NCBI GenBank assembly: GCA_963691705.1
Contig: OY829541.1
Span: forward strand, 56,839,931 to 56,903,930
From: Viola odorata
Lineage: Eukaryota; Streptophyta; Magnoliopsida; Malpighiales; Violaceae
Reading direction: 5' to 3'
Length of the DNA stretch: 64,000 bases
How positions within the stretch are numbered: position 1 is the first letter of the stretch; every line of letters starts with the position of its first letter. Below the pieces are notes generated by a model that saw only the letters and a program-made list of their open reading frames with translations, was not told the origin of the DNA and made no database searches. A program made the translations under genes and the position numbers. Positions 1 to 10,621 of the stretch are shown here, piece by piece.

Positions 1-1386
1 TACAAAATCAGCATCTTTCTGCAATAGACGACACATTGGTTGGCTGATTTTTGAGAAATCTTTAATGAACCTCCTGTAAAAGCCGGCATGCCCTAGAAAG
101 GAACGGATGTCTCGAGCGCATGTAGGATAGGGCAATGACTCAATCACTTCGATTTTTGCTTTGTTGACCTTGATGCCTTTGATGGAGACTATGTGGCCCA
201 AGATGAGGCCGTGGTCCACCATAAAGTGACATTTCTCGAAGTTAAGAACCAGATTGGTCTCGACGCAACGTTGAAGAATTTTTCGCAGGCTGGACAAGCA
301 TTCAGAGAAGGAATTGCCATAGACGGTGAAATTGTCCATGAAGACTTCGATGCATTCTTCGACGAATTCGGAGAAGATACTGATCATGCATCGCTGAAAA
401 GTGGTTGGGGCGTTGCAAAGGCCGAACGGCATTCTTCGATATGCAAAAGTGCCAAAGGGGCAGGTGAAGGTGGTCTTCTCCTGGTCGTCTAGGGCAACTG
501 GGATTTGGTGAAAACCGGAATATCCATCTAGACAGCAGTAGTGGGTCTTGCCCACGAGGCGCTCCAGCATCTGATCAATAAACGGGAGGGGGAAATGATC
601 CTTCTGGGTGGCTGCATTCAGACGCCGATAATCAATACACACTCTCCAATCGTTCTGGATTTGAGTTGGAATCAACTCTCCGTCTTGGCCAGTTATAATG
701 GTGATTCCAGATTTCTTTGGCACGACCTGGACGGGGCTTACCCAAGGGTTGTCCGAAATGGGGTAGATCACACCCGCGTCCAAGAGTTTCAATATTTCTA
801 TTTTCACCACCTCCATCATTGGGGGATTCAGGCGTCGTTGTGGCTGGCGGGCCATTTTACTTGCGTCCTCAAGATGGATCCGATGGGTGCATAGATCTGG
901 AGATAAACCCTTGATGTCGGCAATAGTCCACCCTATGGCTGACTTGAACTCTTTAAGCAAAGAAATCAATTCAGCTTCTTCGGCATGGTCTAACCGATTG
1001 GAGATAATAACTGGGAGTGAGTTGTCTGCACCTAGATAGGCGTATTTGAGATGCGCTGGAAGAGCTTTCAACTCAAGAATAGGCGCCCGTACAAGGGATG
1101 GAGGTAGTTTGGTGTGCTGACCGTGATAAGGAGAGATAGCAGTTTGGATGGAGGCGTCAAGAGGTTTTTCCTCTAGGGCTGCAACGATGGTATGCAGCTC
1201 CGGAGGAATATTGATCGTTGAGGCCAAGACGTCCAATGTTGCTGGCGTGATGCTCCAATCTAGGGCAACCTGTAAGGGTTCAAAAGAATTTAAGTCAGCA
1301 ACTTTATCGACTAGGGGGTCAATCAAATCAACAAAATTCACACGAGATATCAGAGGTAAAATCGGAGGGGTATCGCATGGCATCCA
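1..1386 (-). pseudogene. Ty3/gypsy reverse transcriptase domain (partial, catalytic Asp changed)
   Basis: I read this minus-strand frame codon by codon: it is open from 1386 to the window edge. It contains the RT landmarks in order: a proline-rich thumb leader, VPKKSG, DWRVCIDYRRLNAAT, HFPLPFIDQMLERL, DGYSGFHQI, PFGTFAYRRMPFGLCNAP, then the catalytic box FMDNFTVYG and the RNase H lead-in SFLGHAGFYRRFIKDFS. The family has two adjacent aspartates in the catalytic box (FMDD); here the second codon (331-333) encodes Asn, which should abolish polymerisation. The frame is offset by one base from the protease frame, which overlaps it at 1328-1386, so a frameshift near 1345 separates two parts of what is normally one polyprotein. 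Confidence 0.9.
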
Positions 1387-2329
1387 TCATTTTAAACTTG
1401 ATGATTTCCCCATCAAACTCAAGAGAAATAGATGCATCGTAAACGTCTATCTTTGCCCTGGCTGTTGCCAGAAACGGTCGCCCTAGAAGAACATCTGTGG
1501 CTTTAGCAGATTCTTCGTTCTCCATTGCAATGACATAGAAGTCTGCGGGGAATAGGAAGTCGCCTACTTGGACCAAGACGTCCTTAATCACACCTTCAGG
1601 GCGGATTATCGAACGATCGGCCAACTGGATAACAAGTTGGGTTGGTTCGAGGGGTCCTAGGCCTAGACTGATGAAGATCGTCAAGGGCATGACATTAATG
1701 TCGGCCCCTAGGTCACACATATCTTTTCCTATGTTGATTGTCCCAATGGTGCAAGGGATAACAAGCATGCCCCGGTCGCTGCATTTTGGAGGGATCTTTT
1801 GCTGGATAAGAGCGGAGACCTGGACCCCTACACTTATCTTGTTTACCCCTGTCAAGTTGCATTTGTTGGTGCAGAGCGTTTTCAGGAACTTGGCATAGCG
1901 AGGCACATTTTTGATGGCCTGGAGAAGTGGGATATTGACGATAACTTTTCTGAACATATCAAGGATTTCGCTATCCACTTCCTTCTTCTTGGTCTTGACG
2001 AGCCTTTGAGGAAAGGGCGGCTCGAGGATCTTGTGTATATACTCTTGGGTGAATTCTTGTGGGCTTGTGTCACCTCGTGGAGATCTAATGCGGTCCTCCA
2101 TCACTTCCGGGAGTTTAGGCCCAATAAACTTGGCCTTGGGTATTTTCTTGGGCAAGATTTCGGTCTCGTCCACTGGACCTTCGTCTAGGCCAGAATGCTC
2201 TCGAGTTGGTAGCTCAAGACCGCTACGGAGCGTCATAGCACACGCTTCGTGCTTTGGATTTGCCTCGGTTTGGGGCGGCAACCTGCCCTTATTTTTTAAT
2301 TCTTTCATGTCCGCGGACATGATACTCAT
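1328..2329 (-). pseudogene. gag C-terminus and aspartic protease of the Athila-like element
   Basis: A 333-codon frame. The first 60 residues are the gag tail (coiled ADMKELKNKGRLP, then NPKHEACAMTLRSG), followed by the linker EPPFPQRLVK and IVNIPLLQAIKNVPRYAKFL. The retropepsin region has CDLGADINVMPLTIF, where family members have DLGASINVMP, and ends with a typical VLLGRPFLATARAKIDV flap-like block. It stops at 1328 just after YPSDFTSDIS; in the neighbouring frame the sequence continues directly into RT, so the stop results from a one-base shift. The ATG at 2329 is only the first Met after upstream damage, not a real start. Confidence 0.88.
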
Positions 2330-2686
2330 TTGTTTTTGTAGATCATTGATGACGTTCCTATAGTGAGCTACCTCATCAACCGGTGGGGCAGAAGAATTGG
2401 AGGTCTGGCCCTGATTGAGTTGATAGAAAGAATGTTGGTTGTTGGGGTGGGTAGATCTAGGCTTGAAGTTTTGGGCGTTGAAAGGTGGTTAGGCCTGATT
2501 CATGTACTGATTGTGTTGCATTGGTTGTCCTGGTCCAGACGCTTGTTGATGGCTGACCCAGCCGGAGTTGATGAGGTAGCTCACTATAGGAACGTCATCA
2601 CTGATCTACAAAAACAAATGAGCATCATGGCCGCGGACATGAAAGAATTTAAAAACAAGGGCAGGTTGCCGCCCCAAACTGAGGCA
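2261..2686. repeat. 120-bp inverted duplication of gag sequence
   Basis: Bases 2261-2380 and 2567-2686 are reverse complements with roughly seven mismatches; the spacer is 186 bp. Both arms encode the gag segment around VAHYRNVI.DLQKQMSIM and KNKGRLPPQTEA, the left arm on the minus strand in its normal place and the right arm on the plus strand, directly abutting a tRNA-Asp copy. The right arm therefore sits where the N-terminal gag should be. It could be a fold-back product of template switching or a later recombination; the mismatches mean the arms are not freshly made. Confidence 0.92.
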
Positions 2687-2688
2687 TG

Positions 2689-2760
2689 ATCGTTGTAGTA
2701 TAGTGGTAAGTATTCCCGCCTGTCACGCGGGTGACCCGGGTTCTATCCCCGACAACGGCG
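2689..2760 (+). tRNA. full-length tRNA-Asp(GTC) copy, probably a reverse-transcribed primer remnant
   Basis: A 72-base cloverleaf ending at the discriminator G, with A-box TAGTATAGTGG, anticodon loop CTGTCAC (anticodon GTC at 2722-2724) and T-loop TTCTATC. It agrees with plant tRNA-Asp(GTC) as I remember it except at three positions: A for G at position 1, T for G in the T-loop, and A for G in the 3' T-stem. The trinucleotide CCA follows at 2761-2763, which eukaryotic tRNA genes do not encode. Its last 15 bases plus CCA are the primer-binding site of the retroelement, so the whole primer appears to have been copied into DNA. I doubt it is an active gene, since the B-box is changed and the first acceptor pair is lost. 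Confidence 0.8.
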
Positions 2761-2763
2761 CCA
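2746..2763 (-). other. primer-binding site (tRNA-Asp)
   Basis: The minus strand reads TGGCGCCGTTGTCGGGGA, complementary to the 3' end of tRNA-Asp with one difference from the copy at 57484. It starts five bases inside the LTR edge, as expected for a 5' LTR junction. Confidence 0.93.
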
Positions 2764-2768
2764 AAATT

Positions 2769-4347
2769 TGATGCGCCGTCGAAACGCGCATCAAAAGTAA
2801 TAAAATATTTCCTGATAATAGGCTAGATGCACAAATTAATGTATATAGCGGCAAGTCAGGGTCGAACCACAGGGAAAATAAAGGACTAAATTTAATCTTG
2901 CTCTAGATGTATGATGAGGGTGAAAATGCAATAGAAATAAAAGTAACACAGGGGGGGTTTGGTTGGTCTAGACTAATCTAGCCAACGATGGCAGTTGATG
3001 TTGAGACAGCGAATAAAAATGCAAATAGCAAGTAATAATAGATAAACGAGAAAATTAAATAAAAAGGGAACGAAAATAAAGCAAGAGAATATCAATAAAA
3101 AAGGTAAAGACTAACAAGTGTAATAAAGATAATAACAAGGTAAGTAAAGATAATAAATCAGATAAAAGGAGAAATCTTAGCAGGGGGTAAACGGCGGATT
3201 GCGTCGAGGGCTAGTCGGTCATCGGTGCAAGGATAGACTGTTTTCACGCCATAGACGTGTTATAGGAACCCTGTTTTCACGTGGATTCCCTACTTCTCTT
3301 CTTAAGAGAAGTCACTCCCAAGGTACGCTTATGGGAGTGGCCGTGACACTGCGCCCAAGGTACGCTTATGGGTCATACACGCAAGCCCGTGAAGTGGAGA
3401 GAAGACACGTCTAGGGCTAGACACTGAGAAGTCTGCCCTAACCGGTTTTTTGCCCTAGCCAGATTGGACCAAACGACATGGTGACTCTGGACTAGGTGCC
3501 TACTCTATTCCATGGCCTCACGTTAGTTATTACCATGGAAATGACAATATTCATGAGAAACATGCAAATAGGTGATCAAACTACCTTACAAATCTCACAC
3601 GAAATGACAATAAAATGGCAAGAAAGCGGATACAACAATGAACATGTTTTAAGAACACTTTGACCTCCCAACTATCCTCTTGCAATCCTTAAAACACCCC
3701 TGCCAAGACTAAGAGATTTAGTCACTCACGCTGGAAATCATGCACAAGATAGATGGAGAAAGCAACATAAACAGAGAAGAGGTGCAGATGAAAATGAAAA
3801 TCTGGATTAAAAACTAATTGGAGCTTGGGGCTCCAATTTCTAGAAAAATAAAAGAAGAACAGATCCCAATGTTAGAGAGGTGGCTACAATGATTGAAAAC
3901 CCTAAAAATATGAAAATATACTAAAGAGTAGCCTCTTTTTAACCTAAAGTTAAGGTTCTATATATAGCCTAACAACCCCACTAGGGGACAAAATGGCAGG
4001 GAGGAATATTCTCTGCTGAGCTGGATGATTTGCACATGGAATCCCGCTAGAATCTTTTTAGCATCTTTGGTCAAGCGTCATCCGGAAAGAAACATGCACG
4101 TGCGTCGTTTAGGCCTGGACAAAAGATCTCGTCTAGGTCCCGACGACAGGTCTCGACGACAAAACTGCATCTAGGGCTCGACGATGTAAGATATGCAAAA
4201 ATGCATCCAAATGGCTCGCTTTTCGGCAAGTTTCTCCCTTTAGTCCAAATCTACAAAGTGGTTGGAAAACAAGCCAAATTAGTAGTATCAAGTGTGAAAT
4301 TAGACCTAAAAGAGAGGGAAAAACATGCATAAAAAGGCATCATATCA
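2769..4347 (-). repeat. 5' LTR of the Athila-like element
   Basis: On the plus strand it begins TGATGCGCCG and ends CATATCA, giving TG...CA ends with a short TGAT/ATCA inverted terminus. It shares blocks with the three other LTRs here: TAGATGCACAAATTAATGT near the inner end, GTCGAACC.CAGGG, a G-run followed by TTTGGTTGG (2951-2966), and a purine-rich stretch containing TTCTTAAGAGAAG. Length is 1,579 bp. Confidence 0.9.
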
Positions 4348-5618
4348 ACCGTCCATAACCAACGTCGTCGTCTGGTCTCTGATTTGTGCGGTGTCTCTCG
4401 TAACTATCGTCGCCGTTCTCCTTCCTAGGTCTCCTACGTCTCATGGTTAGTTCATTTCTTCATTTGTTCTTGCATTGTCTGTTATATGGAGAAATATAAG
4501 TGCGATGGGAACACTTTTTGGGTAGATATGGAGATGTGAGTTGTCGAGATGGATTGTGCAAATGATGGTTTGTATATATCATTTGTTTGGGGAGAAGGGG
4601 TGTTAACTATTGATTTTTTAGACAACAAAGTAGGAGATTATTGTTATTGCTCTACAAAGAAGAGTATGTTGCAAAATACTATAGGAGTAGCTTGAAATGG
4701 CGTAAAGTGAAGTGGGTGTGTGTTTGCGTATTGGAATTCAGCAGATTTTTCAAGCTTGCATTTAGGCAAAACTTCATTTCCGAATGCAAACATTGGATAG
4801 CAAATAACTGTAACTGCTTGTTCCAAATAAATCATAGCGGGGGATTGCTTTAAGTACAATAGCAGGTTGTGCTTGTAGTGAAACAACTGAATTGTGTTAA
4901 CATTTGCTCTCCTCAAGGATTGTCTATAGGCATTTAGACATGAGATGTCCATGAAACCCGAATTTAGTTTTTTATGATGTCTGTGTTCTTTACTTTGATG
5001 GTTTCCGTTTATGCATAATGTGCAAGGTGAGATTTGTCTCTTTTTGTTATCAAATTAGCCCTATTTTGGATTAGGATCTTATCCCTTAAGAGCACAGCTC
5101 ATTTCAATTTTTGTCGCATGCATATGAACTGTATTTTTTATCAATAGTTGGAACTTTTTGTTAGACCATGATACAACAAATTAGCCCCATTTTGTTGTTT
5201 TAGGTCTAAATTGAACTTGATTTATGTTGTCAGCTTTGTGCAAATTGACAATATGCATTGCATTGAGTGTTGGGTTGCTAAAGTTTTCTGTTTTGTTTCT
5301 GCCCTGCCCTTATTGTTAAAGTTTTTTGTTCTGTTCTGTTTCTGCCCATGCATCGGAATCTGTGAAACAGTTTATTGTTTGGGAGATTTTTGTGGTGATT
5401 TTATCAGTACATTTTTCAGGCAGCTAGTCAGTGTTATCAGTCTATTTTAATGCATGAAATGAAACAGTTTCCGTGAATAGTTGAGATGGTGTGGTTAGGA
5501 GGTGCGGGATTTGTTTCTTTGTACAAACTTGTTTCTGGATTATCCCAGCAAGCTCTTAGCTTCCCATTTTATGTTCTGTGTTCTATTTCATCCGTTGTTT
5601 CTCTTTACCCTCCTGCAG
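4348..5618. other. no confirmed gene; possible upstream sequence of the VPS52 fragment
   Basis: The first 100 bases past the LTR are C/G-rich and coding-like (CGTCGTCG...) and end in CTCATG followed by GTTAGT, a plausible donor, so a 5' exon is possible. The rest is T-rich and intron-like, with frequent TTTTGT runs. I recognise no protein in any frame and see no link to VPS52 codons upstream of 5619. Confidence 0.35.
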
Positions 5619-6059
5619 GAGGAGTTACTACTAGAGCATTTTAGTGACTTGATCAAGTTTGTGAAGACCCGAGCCTATAATTCTCTTTCAACTAGATCAT
5701 TTTCTTTGTATAGATTGTTTAAGGAGATGACTATACCTGTGAGTTGCTTTGTAGCTGAGGAAACAAGTTCAAGTTCTAAGAAGCCGTTAACTGTTGCTGA
5801 CGTTGAGAAAATTGTGAAAGATTTTGCAAGCCGGTGGAATGTTGCGATAGAGCTTATGCACAAAGATGTTATCACTTCGTTCAGCAACTTCTTATATGGT
5901 ATGGAGATCTTGAGAGCCGCATTAACCCAGCTCCTGCTTTGTTATACCAGGCTCTCAGATTGCATTAAGAGGATTACTGGTGGGTCTGTCCTGAACAAAG
6001 ACCTCGTGTCTATATCTTCAATCATGTATGAAATCAGAAAATACTCGAGAACGTTCTAG
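5619..6059 (+). pseudogene. C-terminal fragment of VPS52 (GARP complex subunit)
   Basis: After a branch/pyrimidine tract and CTGCAG acceptor, the frame begins EELLLEHFSDLIKFVKTR and ends LVSISSIMYEIRKYSRTF followed by TAG at 6057. From memory this is the extreme C-terminus of plant VPS52, a subunit of the GARP tether that acts at the trans-Golgi network. Only about 130 of roughly 700 residues are present. A stretch between KTRA and KKPLTVADVEK (about 35 codons) looks like unspliced or inserted sequence, though it stays open. No upstream exons were found before the retroelement LTR at 4347, so this is either a truncated duplicate or a gene cut by the insertion. I favour a gene fragment. Confidence 0.72.
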
Positions 6060-7229
6060 ATCATTGATGTTGCATTGGTGTTGAAGTGATTGAACATCCT
6101 CCAACTGAATATCCTTGGAGTTTATCATGGAAGAATCAATCGTGCCAGTGTCAGGTGCTAACATGTTGCCGGATCCGGGAATGCAAGGGGAGGAGAACAC
6201 TAACAATGCTTAGCATACTTTTGTTATTCATTACTCGAGAAGTAAACTAGGATGTGAAGGATTTTATGAGGATGTACTTCTAATTCAATGAAAAGCATAT
6301 TTTTGTTATTCGTTACATTGTAATTTCAGGTGTTTTTTTCTCACTCAAGTTTTTCGATGCTCCTAGGATTCTATAATTCCTTGGTTTTTTTCCGGTGTCC
6401 TGTATTCTATAATTTCGGCTGAGTATACTATTTTTTACTTGTATAGTTTCACTTGTCAAACATATATATAGATATAATTTTTTGAAATTATTCTATTAAT
6501 TATAAGTTGTCATTATATTTTTAGTTAGTTAATCATGTATTTTATTTTAATAGAATTAAAGCAAAGTAAACAGTTTTATTTAGGTACACATTTATATTCT
6601 CTTAATTAATAAATCAATATGAACGGAAAACAAATCAAGATGACATGTATTTAGGTACTTGGACTCAAATTCCTTTTTGTTAACTATTTATACTTGTATT
6701 ATTTAATAAAAAATTCTTTACAATTTTTTTAGGTTAGCATTAATTTTTTTGTTAATTAAAATATTTATAAGTTGATGATTTATCACAAAAAATGTAACAA
6801 ACTCACTAAAAAAATGTGATTATTCATCAAGTTTTTTATTTATTATATGTGTCATTACATATTTCAACAATATTGTACATTTTGATAAATCTAAAATAGA
6901 AATACCAATTATATCATTTAATGTAAGATTGGATATCAATTAGTTAGTGACAATACCAAAATAAAAAATAAGATCCTAATATTTTAAATATTTAGTAGAG
7001 TATTTTAATAATTGAACTATATGGTAAATATTGTAATATTACTTACCAACTTTTATGTTTATTTGAATAATATGGAGTCAAAGTAGAAATTCATATGTTA
7101 TATTAATTTCTTAAAAAATTAAAAAAATATTATTGATGTATTCGCATAAAAAAAGTAACTCAATAGGTAATAGATTAATGATGAATAGATAATTGTGATT
7201 TTATATATGTAAAAATTTAAAATAGTGCT
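6060..7229. other. AT-rich non-coding stretch
   Basis: The first 250 bases could be the 3'UTR and flank of the VPS52 fragment. Beyond 6440 it is over 75 percent A+T by eye, with stops in all frames and no recognisable element ends. Confidence 0.5.
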
Positions 7230-7665
7230 CAATATTTAACTTTATTTAATAAAATGTTAATTATTTGTTTAAAGAAATAGATTGATTTAAATAATCTATA
7301 TATATACTAAAAAATATTAATTTTAATGCTTGAAACAAATTGTGTCCTTTATAGTTAAAAGGTTAAAATTGTAGCTTTTAGAAAATTATAGTTAAATTAT
7401 TTGTTTAGAAAAAAAGATTGAATTAAATAATGTAAATAAATAACACTAAAAATGACTGATGCTTTTTATAGTTATTTTACACTCAAACCATAGTTTTAAA
7501 AGCAGTGTTTACCAAACACTAAAAACAACTTCTCGTTTTCCACAGCACTTTTAAGAAATGTTTACCAAACAGCACACTGCTTTGCGCAAAAGTGTTTTTC
7601 CCACAGCACTTTTGCCCACAACACTTTTCGGATCAGAACCGGAACGCCAAATAGACTCTAATTGG
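7230..7665. repeat. dispersed repeat, copy 1
   Basis: It shares long near-identical stretches with 10245-10595 in the same orientation, for example TGTTAATTATTTGTTTAAAG, GCTTGAAACAAATTGTGTCC and the tail with TTTACCAAAC and CACAGCACTTTTAA. The tail motifs (ACCAAACA.CACTG..., GTGTTTGGTAAACACC) resemble subterminal sequence of DNA transposons. I could not define terminal inverted repeats or a target duplication. Confidence 0.7.
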
Positions 7666-8325
7666 TGTTTGGTAAACACCTTTCAAACTGGGTTTCTTGA
7701 AAAGTTAGGGTCCAAAATCAAAAAAAAATAACTTTGGTTTTGTAGAAGCTCCAATGGTTTTGAGAAACACGGGAATGAGATTTCAATTTTTAAGTGGACA
7801 AAAATATTATATACAAGTTGAAAGAATTACACTTATACGAGGGATAAATAACTACAATATTACCAAAATCCATCTCATTTCACACAACTGTCTCCTTCTC
7901 CTCCTCTCACTCTCGGCCTCCTCACCGCCGCTCACCATCTCTCCCTCTCGGTGAACCACTCTTTGTAGCTTCATACCAGATCGGCCGATTGAGGTAAGAG
8001 ATCTTGTTTAACTTCATTATTTGTCTTCTCTTTTTCGTTTTCATGCATCCTTTTCGTCTCTTGTTTGCAAAATTACAGACATTTGCCAATTTGGGTTCTC
8101 ATTTCTTGTATCTGTTGATTGAAATCTTTACCTTTAAGACTCGGATCTTTTATTTTTTCCTTTCATTTTTGTACTGTATGTGTGCGTTTGTATGTTAACC
8201 GATCCAAACCCAGAAATGAAAATGTGCCCTTTTTTGTTTGGAAAACAATTTATTCATTCTCCATGTCTCAATCTTGGGGCTTGCAGAAACTAATGGAGTC
8301 ATACGCCCCTGCCAATGTCATTTAC

Positions 8326-9003
8326 CTGTCTGCCATCCAAGCCGAGCGCTTCTTCACAAAACTCATCGAAAAAGAGGTTTCACACTGTCCTGTGCAGAAT
8401 TTCAATTGATCCGCTGCGTTTACGATCTGTTTGCTTATTGGTTGTTGTTGTTTCCGCAGGGAGATCCGCAGTCACAAGATCTGGTGGTGTACGATAATAG
8501 AGTCACATACATATTTATACAGTGTGTAACTCATGACTGCCTCCAGGAAAATTATGCAGTTTTGTTTGCATCTTGTGATGTAATGGTAATGGTGTGTTCT
8601 TTGGTTCTTCTGCGTGGCAGTATGAGTTGCTTGATGAAATGATGGACTTTGGATATCCTCAGTACACAAAAGCAAAAATTCTTAGTGAGTTTATAAAGAC
8701 TGATGCTTAAGGGATGAAGACTGCATAGAGGCTGCCTATGGCTGTCACAAATGCAATATCTTGGCGTAGTGAAGGAATTAACTACAAGAAGAATGAGGTA
8801 TGTGCATGTTTTATGCTTCTTTTTCTTGGAAGATGTTTGCTGGTACACTAAGTTGATAGAGGATTGAGGCTTTTCTGAATTCCTTATATATTTGTTTAGG
8901 TTTTCTTGGATGTGGTGGAGAGTGTTAATATACTTGTTAACAGCAATGGGCAAGTAATTAGATCAAATGTTGTTGGTGTATTGAAGATGAGAACTTACTT
9001 GAG
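8326..9003 (+). pseudogene. AP-1 complex mu subunit gene fragment with introns retained
   Basis: Four exon pieces align in order to plant AP-1 mu adaptin (clathrin adaptor medium chain, trans-Golgi/endosome): 8326-8376 (SAIQAERFFTKLIEKE), 8460-8525 (GDPQSQDLVVYDNRVTYIF), 8621-8797 (YELLDEMMDFGYPQYTKAK... SWRSEGINYKKNE) and 8900-9003 (VFLDVVESVNILVNSNGQ... KMRTYL). Each piece is bordered by plausible AG and GT splice sites, so the copy arose from genomic DNA, not mRNA. It is dead: in-frame TAA at 8708-8710 and TAG at 8726-8728, about 50 codons missing between pieces two and three, no first exon, and nothing of the C-terminal cargo-binding half. Confidence 0.85.
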
Positions 9004-9277
9004 GTTTGTTACCCTCTAACTTTTTGGTTATTGATTAACTATTGGGAGTTTTTTTTTGTTTAAGTTTATACTTAAATGAATGAAGATGTGAATTCCGTAA
9101 TCTGATGGAACATGTGAGTATTTCCGTGATAAATCAGTTACTTCATCTCATTTGTGATGTTGCTCTCCAATGTTCATGTTTAATTTATAACACTACTCAA
9201 ATTTTTGCTTTGCGGGAAGCAGTTGGATTGGAAAGAAGTGCTCTAATGATTACTCTGTCTCCGTTGAATTTGTACAG

Positions 9278-9740
9278 GATGATGGTCATCCTGAGTATTT
9301 AGTTGTAGGTGAAGAAGTTGATGGTGATGGTCCAAAATCGAGTAGTGATGTTAAGCTTTTTGATGCAAAAACTCTTGGGGCAAATAGTATGGGTCACAGT
9401 CTTGTGAATCATGTATTTGAGCAACTTGAAAGTGGTGACAGTGGGAATTTTGAAGGTAAAGGTGGGCCAGAAATTGTTGTGGAATTAGGATCAACTGCAC
9501 CTGAAGATACCAGCATAGACAATGCGTAATGGAATTCAGGTGGGATCATTAGATGATGGTGACTTGCCTGGGAAGTTTGAAGATGACATATTAAAAAATG
9601 GTTGGCAGAGCAAGACAAGTTCCACTAGTATAAGAGATGACTCAAGTGGTGATTCAGAAAAGATGAAGAGAAGAAATGTTGGAATTTTGCTTGTGCTTGG
9701 GCCATTTTGCTTTGCCAGTACTGCTTGCTTAAAGGCATGA
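9278..9740 (+). pseudogene. fragment of an unrecognised gene fused behind the AP-1 mu piece
   Basis: After TTGTACAG the frame runs DDGHPEYLVVGEEVDGDGPK through an acidic, Gly/Ser-rich stretch to a TAA at 9527-9529; a shifted frame then continues to 9740 (DDGDLPGKFEDDILKNGW... RDDSSGDSEKMKRRN) and ends in a hydrophobic stretch GILLVLGPFCFASTACLKA. This looks like the last exons of a protein with a C-terminal membrane segment, broken by a frameshift near 9525. I do not recognise the family. It is not part of AP-1 mu, so the locus is a chimera of two gene pieces. Confidence 0.5.
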
Positions 9741-10244
9741 TCTGTAACATTAGAAATTAATAAGAATACTACTGTTTCAGACTCAAATTTTGTATCTCCT
9801 CTTGGTCTGTTCTTATCTCAGTTTAGTTTATGCAATTTAAAAAAAAAGAAATGCTTCCATCTTTTTTCTCACAATGCCTCCTATCTATATTTTTTGAACC
9901 AATGTGTGTACTTCCATGCGATTACTATTTATAGTAGCAATATGTGTGCACTCAAAAAATGAAAAAAAGAGACAGCAGGTATATACTTTTGAAGGTGTAT
10001 TTATCTTTAATAAGAATTAACACTCTTTTTAATTATTAGTGTAACTTGACTTTCCTATTAACTTTATTTATTTAAAAAAACCTATAGTTTGTAAAATGTT
10101 TCACTTAATCACAGTTTAAAAGCTTGCAATCTAAATCTTATATATAATTTTCCAAAAGTTGCAATCTTAACATTTTTAGTAGTTAAAATAATTAAAATAA
10201 ATGGTAAAAAAATTGAAGAAATTATACAAATTTAAAGAAAAAGT

Positions 10245-10595
10245 GCTCAATATTTAACTCTTTTTTCTTCTTCTAATGAAGTTTTAATTCTTGTTATAAA
10301 TAAAATGTTAATTATTTGTTTAAAGAAATGGATTGATTTAAATAATCTATATAGATATTAAAAAATATTAATTATAATGCTTGAAACAAATTGTGTCCTT
10401 TATAGTTATTTTACATTTCAACCATAGTTTTAACGGCATTTTTTACCAAACATCATAAACAACTTCTAGAATCTCACAGCACTTTTAACAAATATTTACC
10501 AAACAACATACTAATTTTTTCAGAAGTGATTTTCACACAGCGCTTTTTTCCATAGTAATTTTCCAGCTAGAACCTCAATGCCAAAGGGAGCCTAA
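10245..10595. repeat. dispersed repeat, copy 2
   Basis: Direct copy of the repeat at 7230-7665, slightly shorter and more diverged. The two copies bracket the AP-1 mu/unknown chimera (7665-10245). Confidence 0.7.
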
Positions 10596-10621
10596 GTTTA
10601 GGTGGGAAAGGGTCATTAGTA

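Larger units (their letters stand above)
1..4347 (-). mobile_element. Athila-like Ty3/gypsy LTR retrotransposon, left-truncated by window edge
   Basis: On the minus strand the order is LTR (2769-4347), primer-binding site for tRNA-Asp, C-terminal gag, aspartic protease, reverse transcriptase, running off at base 1. The protease and RT sequences and the tRNA-Asp primer site point to the Athila/Tat branch of Ty3/gypsy. The copy is defective: the N-terminal half of gag is missing, there is a stop within the remaining gag (around 2490), a frameshift between protease and RT, and a changed catalytic residue in RT. Only one LTR lies in the window, so the target-site duplication cannot be tested; the five bases outside the LTR are ACCGT. 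Clade assignment is by motif recognition, not a tree. Confidence 0.9.

Noticed and set aside
1148..2188. Plus-strand frames across the retroelement
   Set aside because: They are antisense shadows of the protease and reverse transcriptase frames on the minus strand.
2689..2760. A normal, active tRNA-Asp gene
   Set aside because: It ends in CCA, coincides with the retroelement primer site, has a changed B-box and a lost terminal acceptor pair, and abuts inverted gag sequence.
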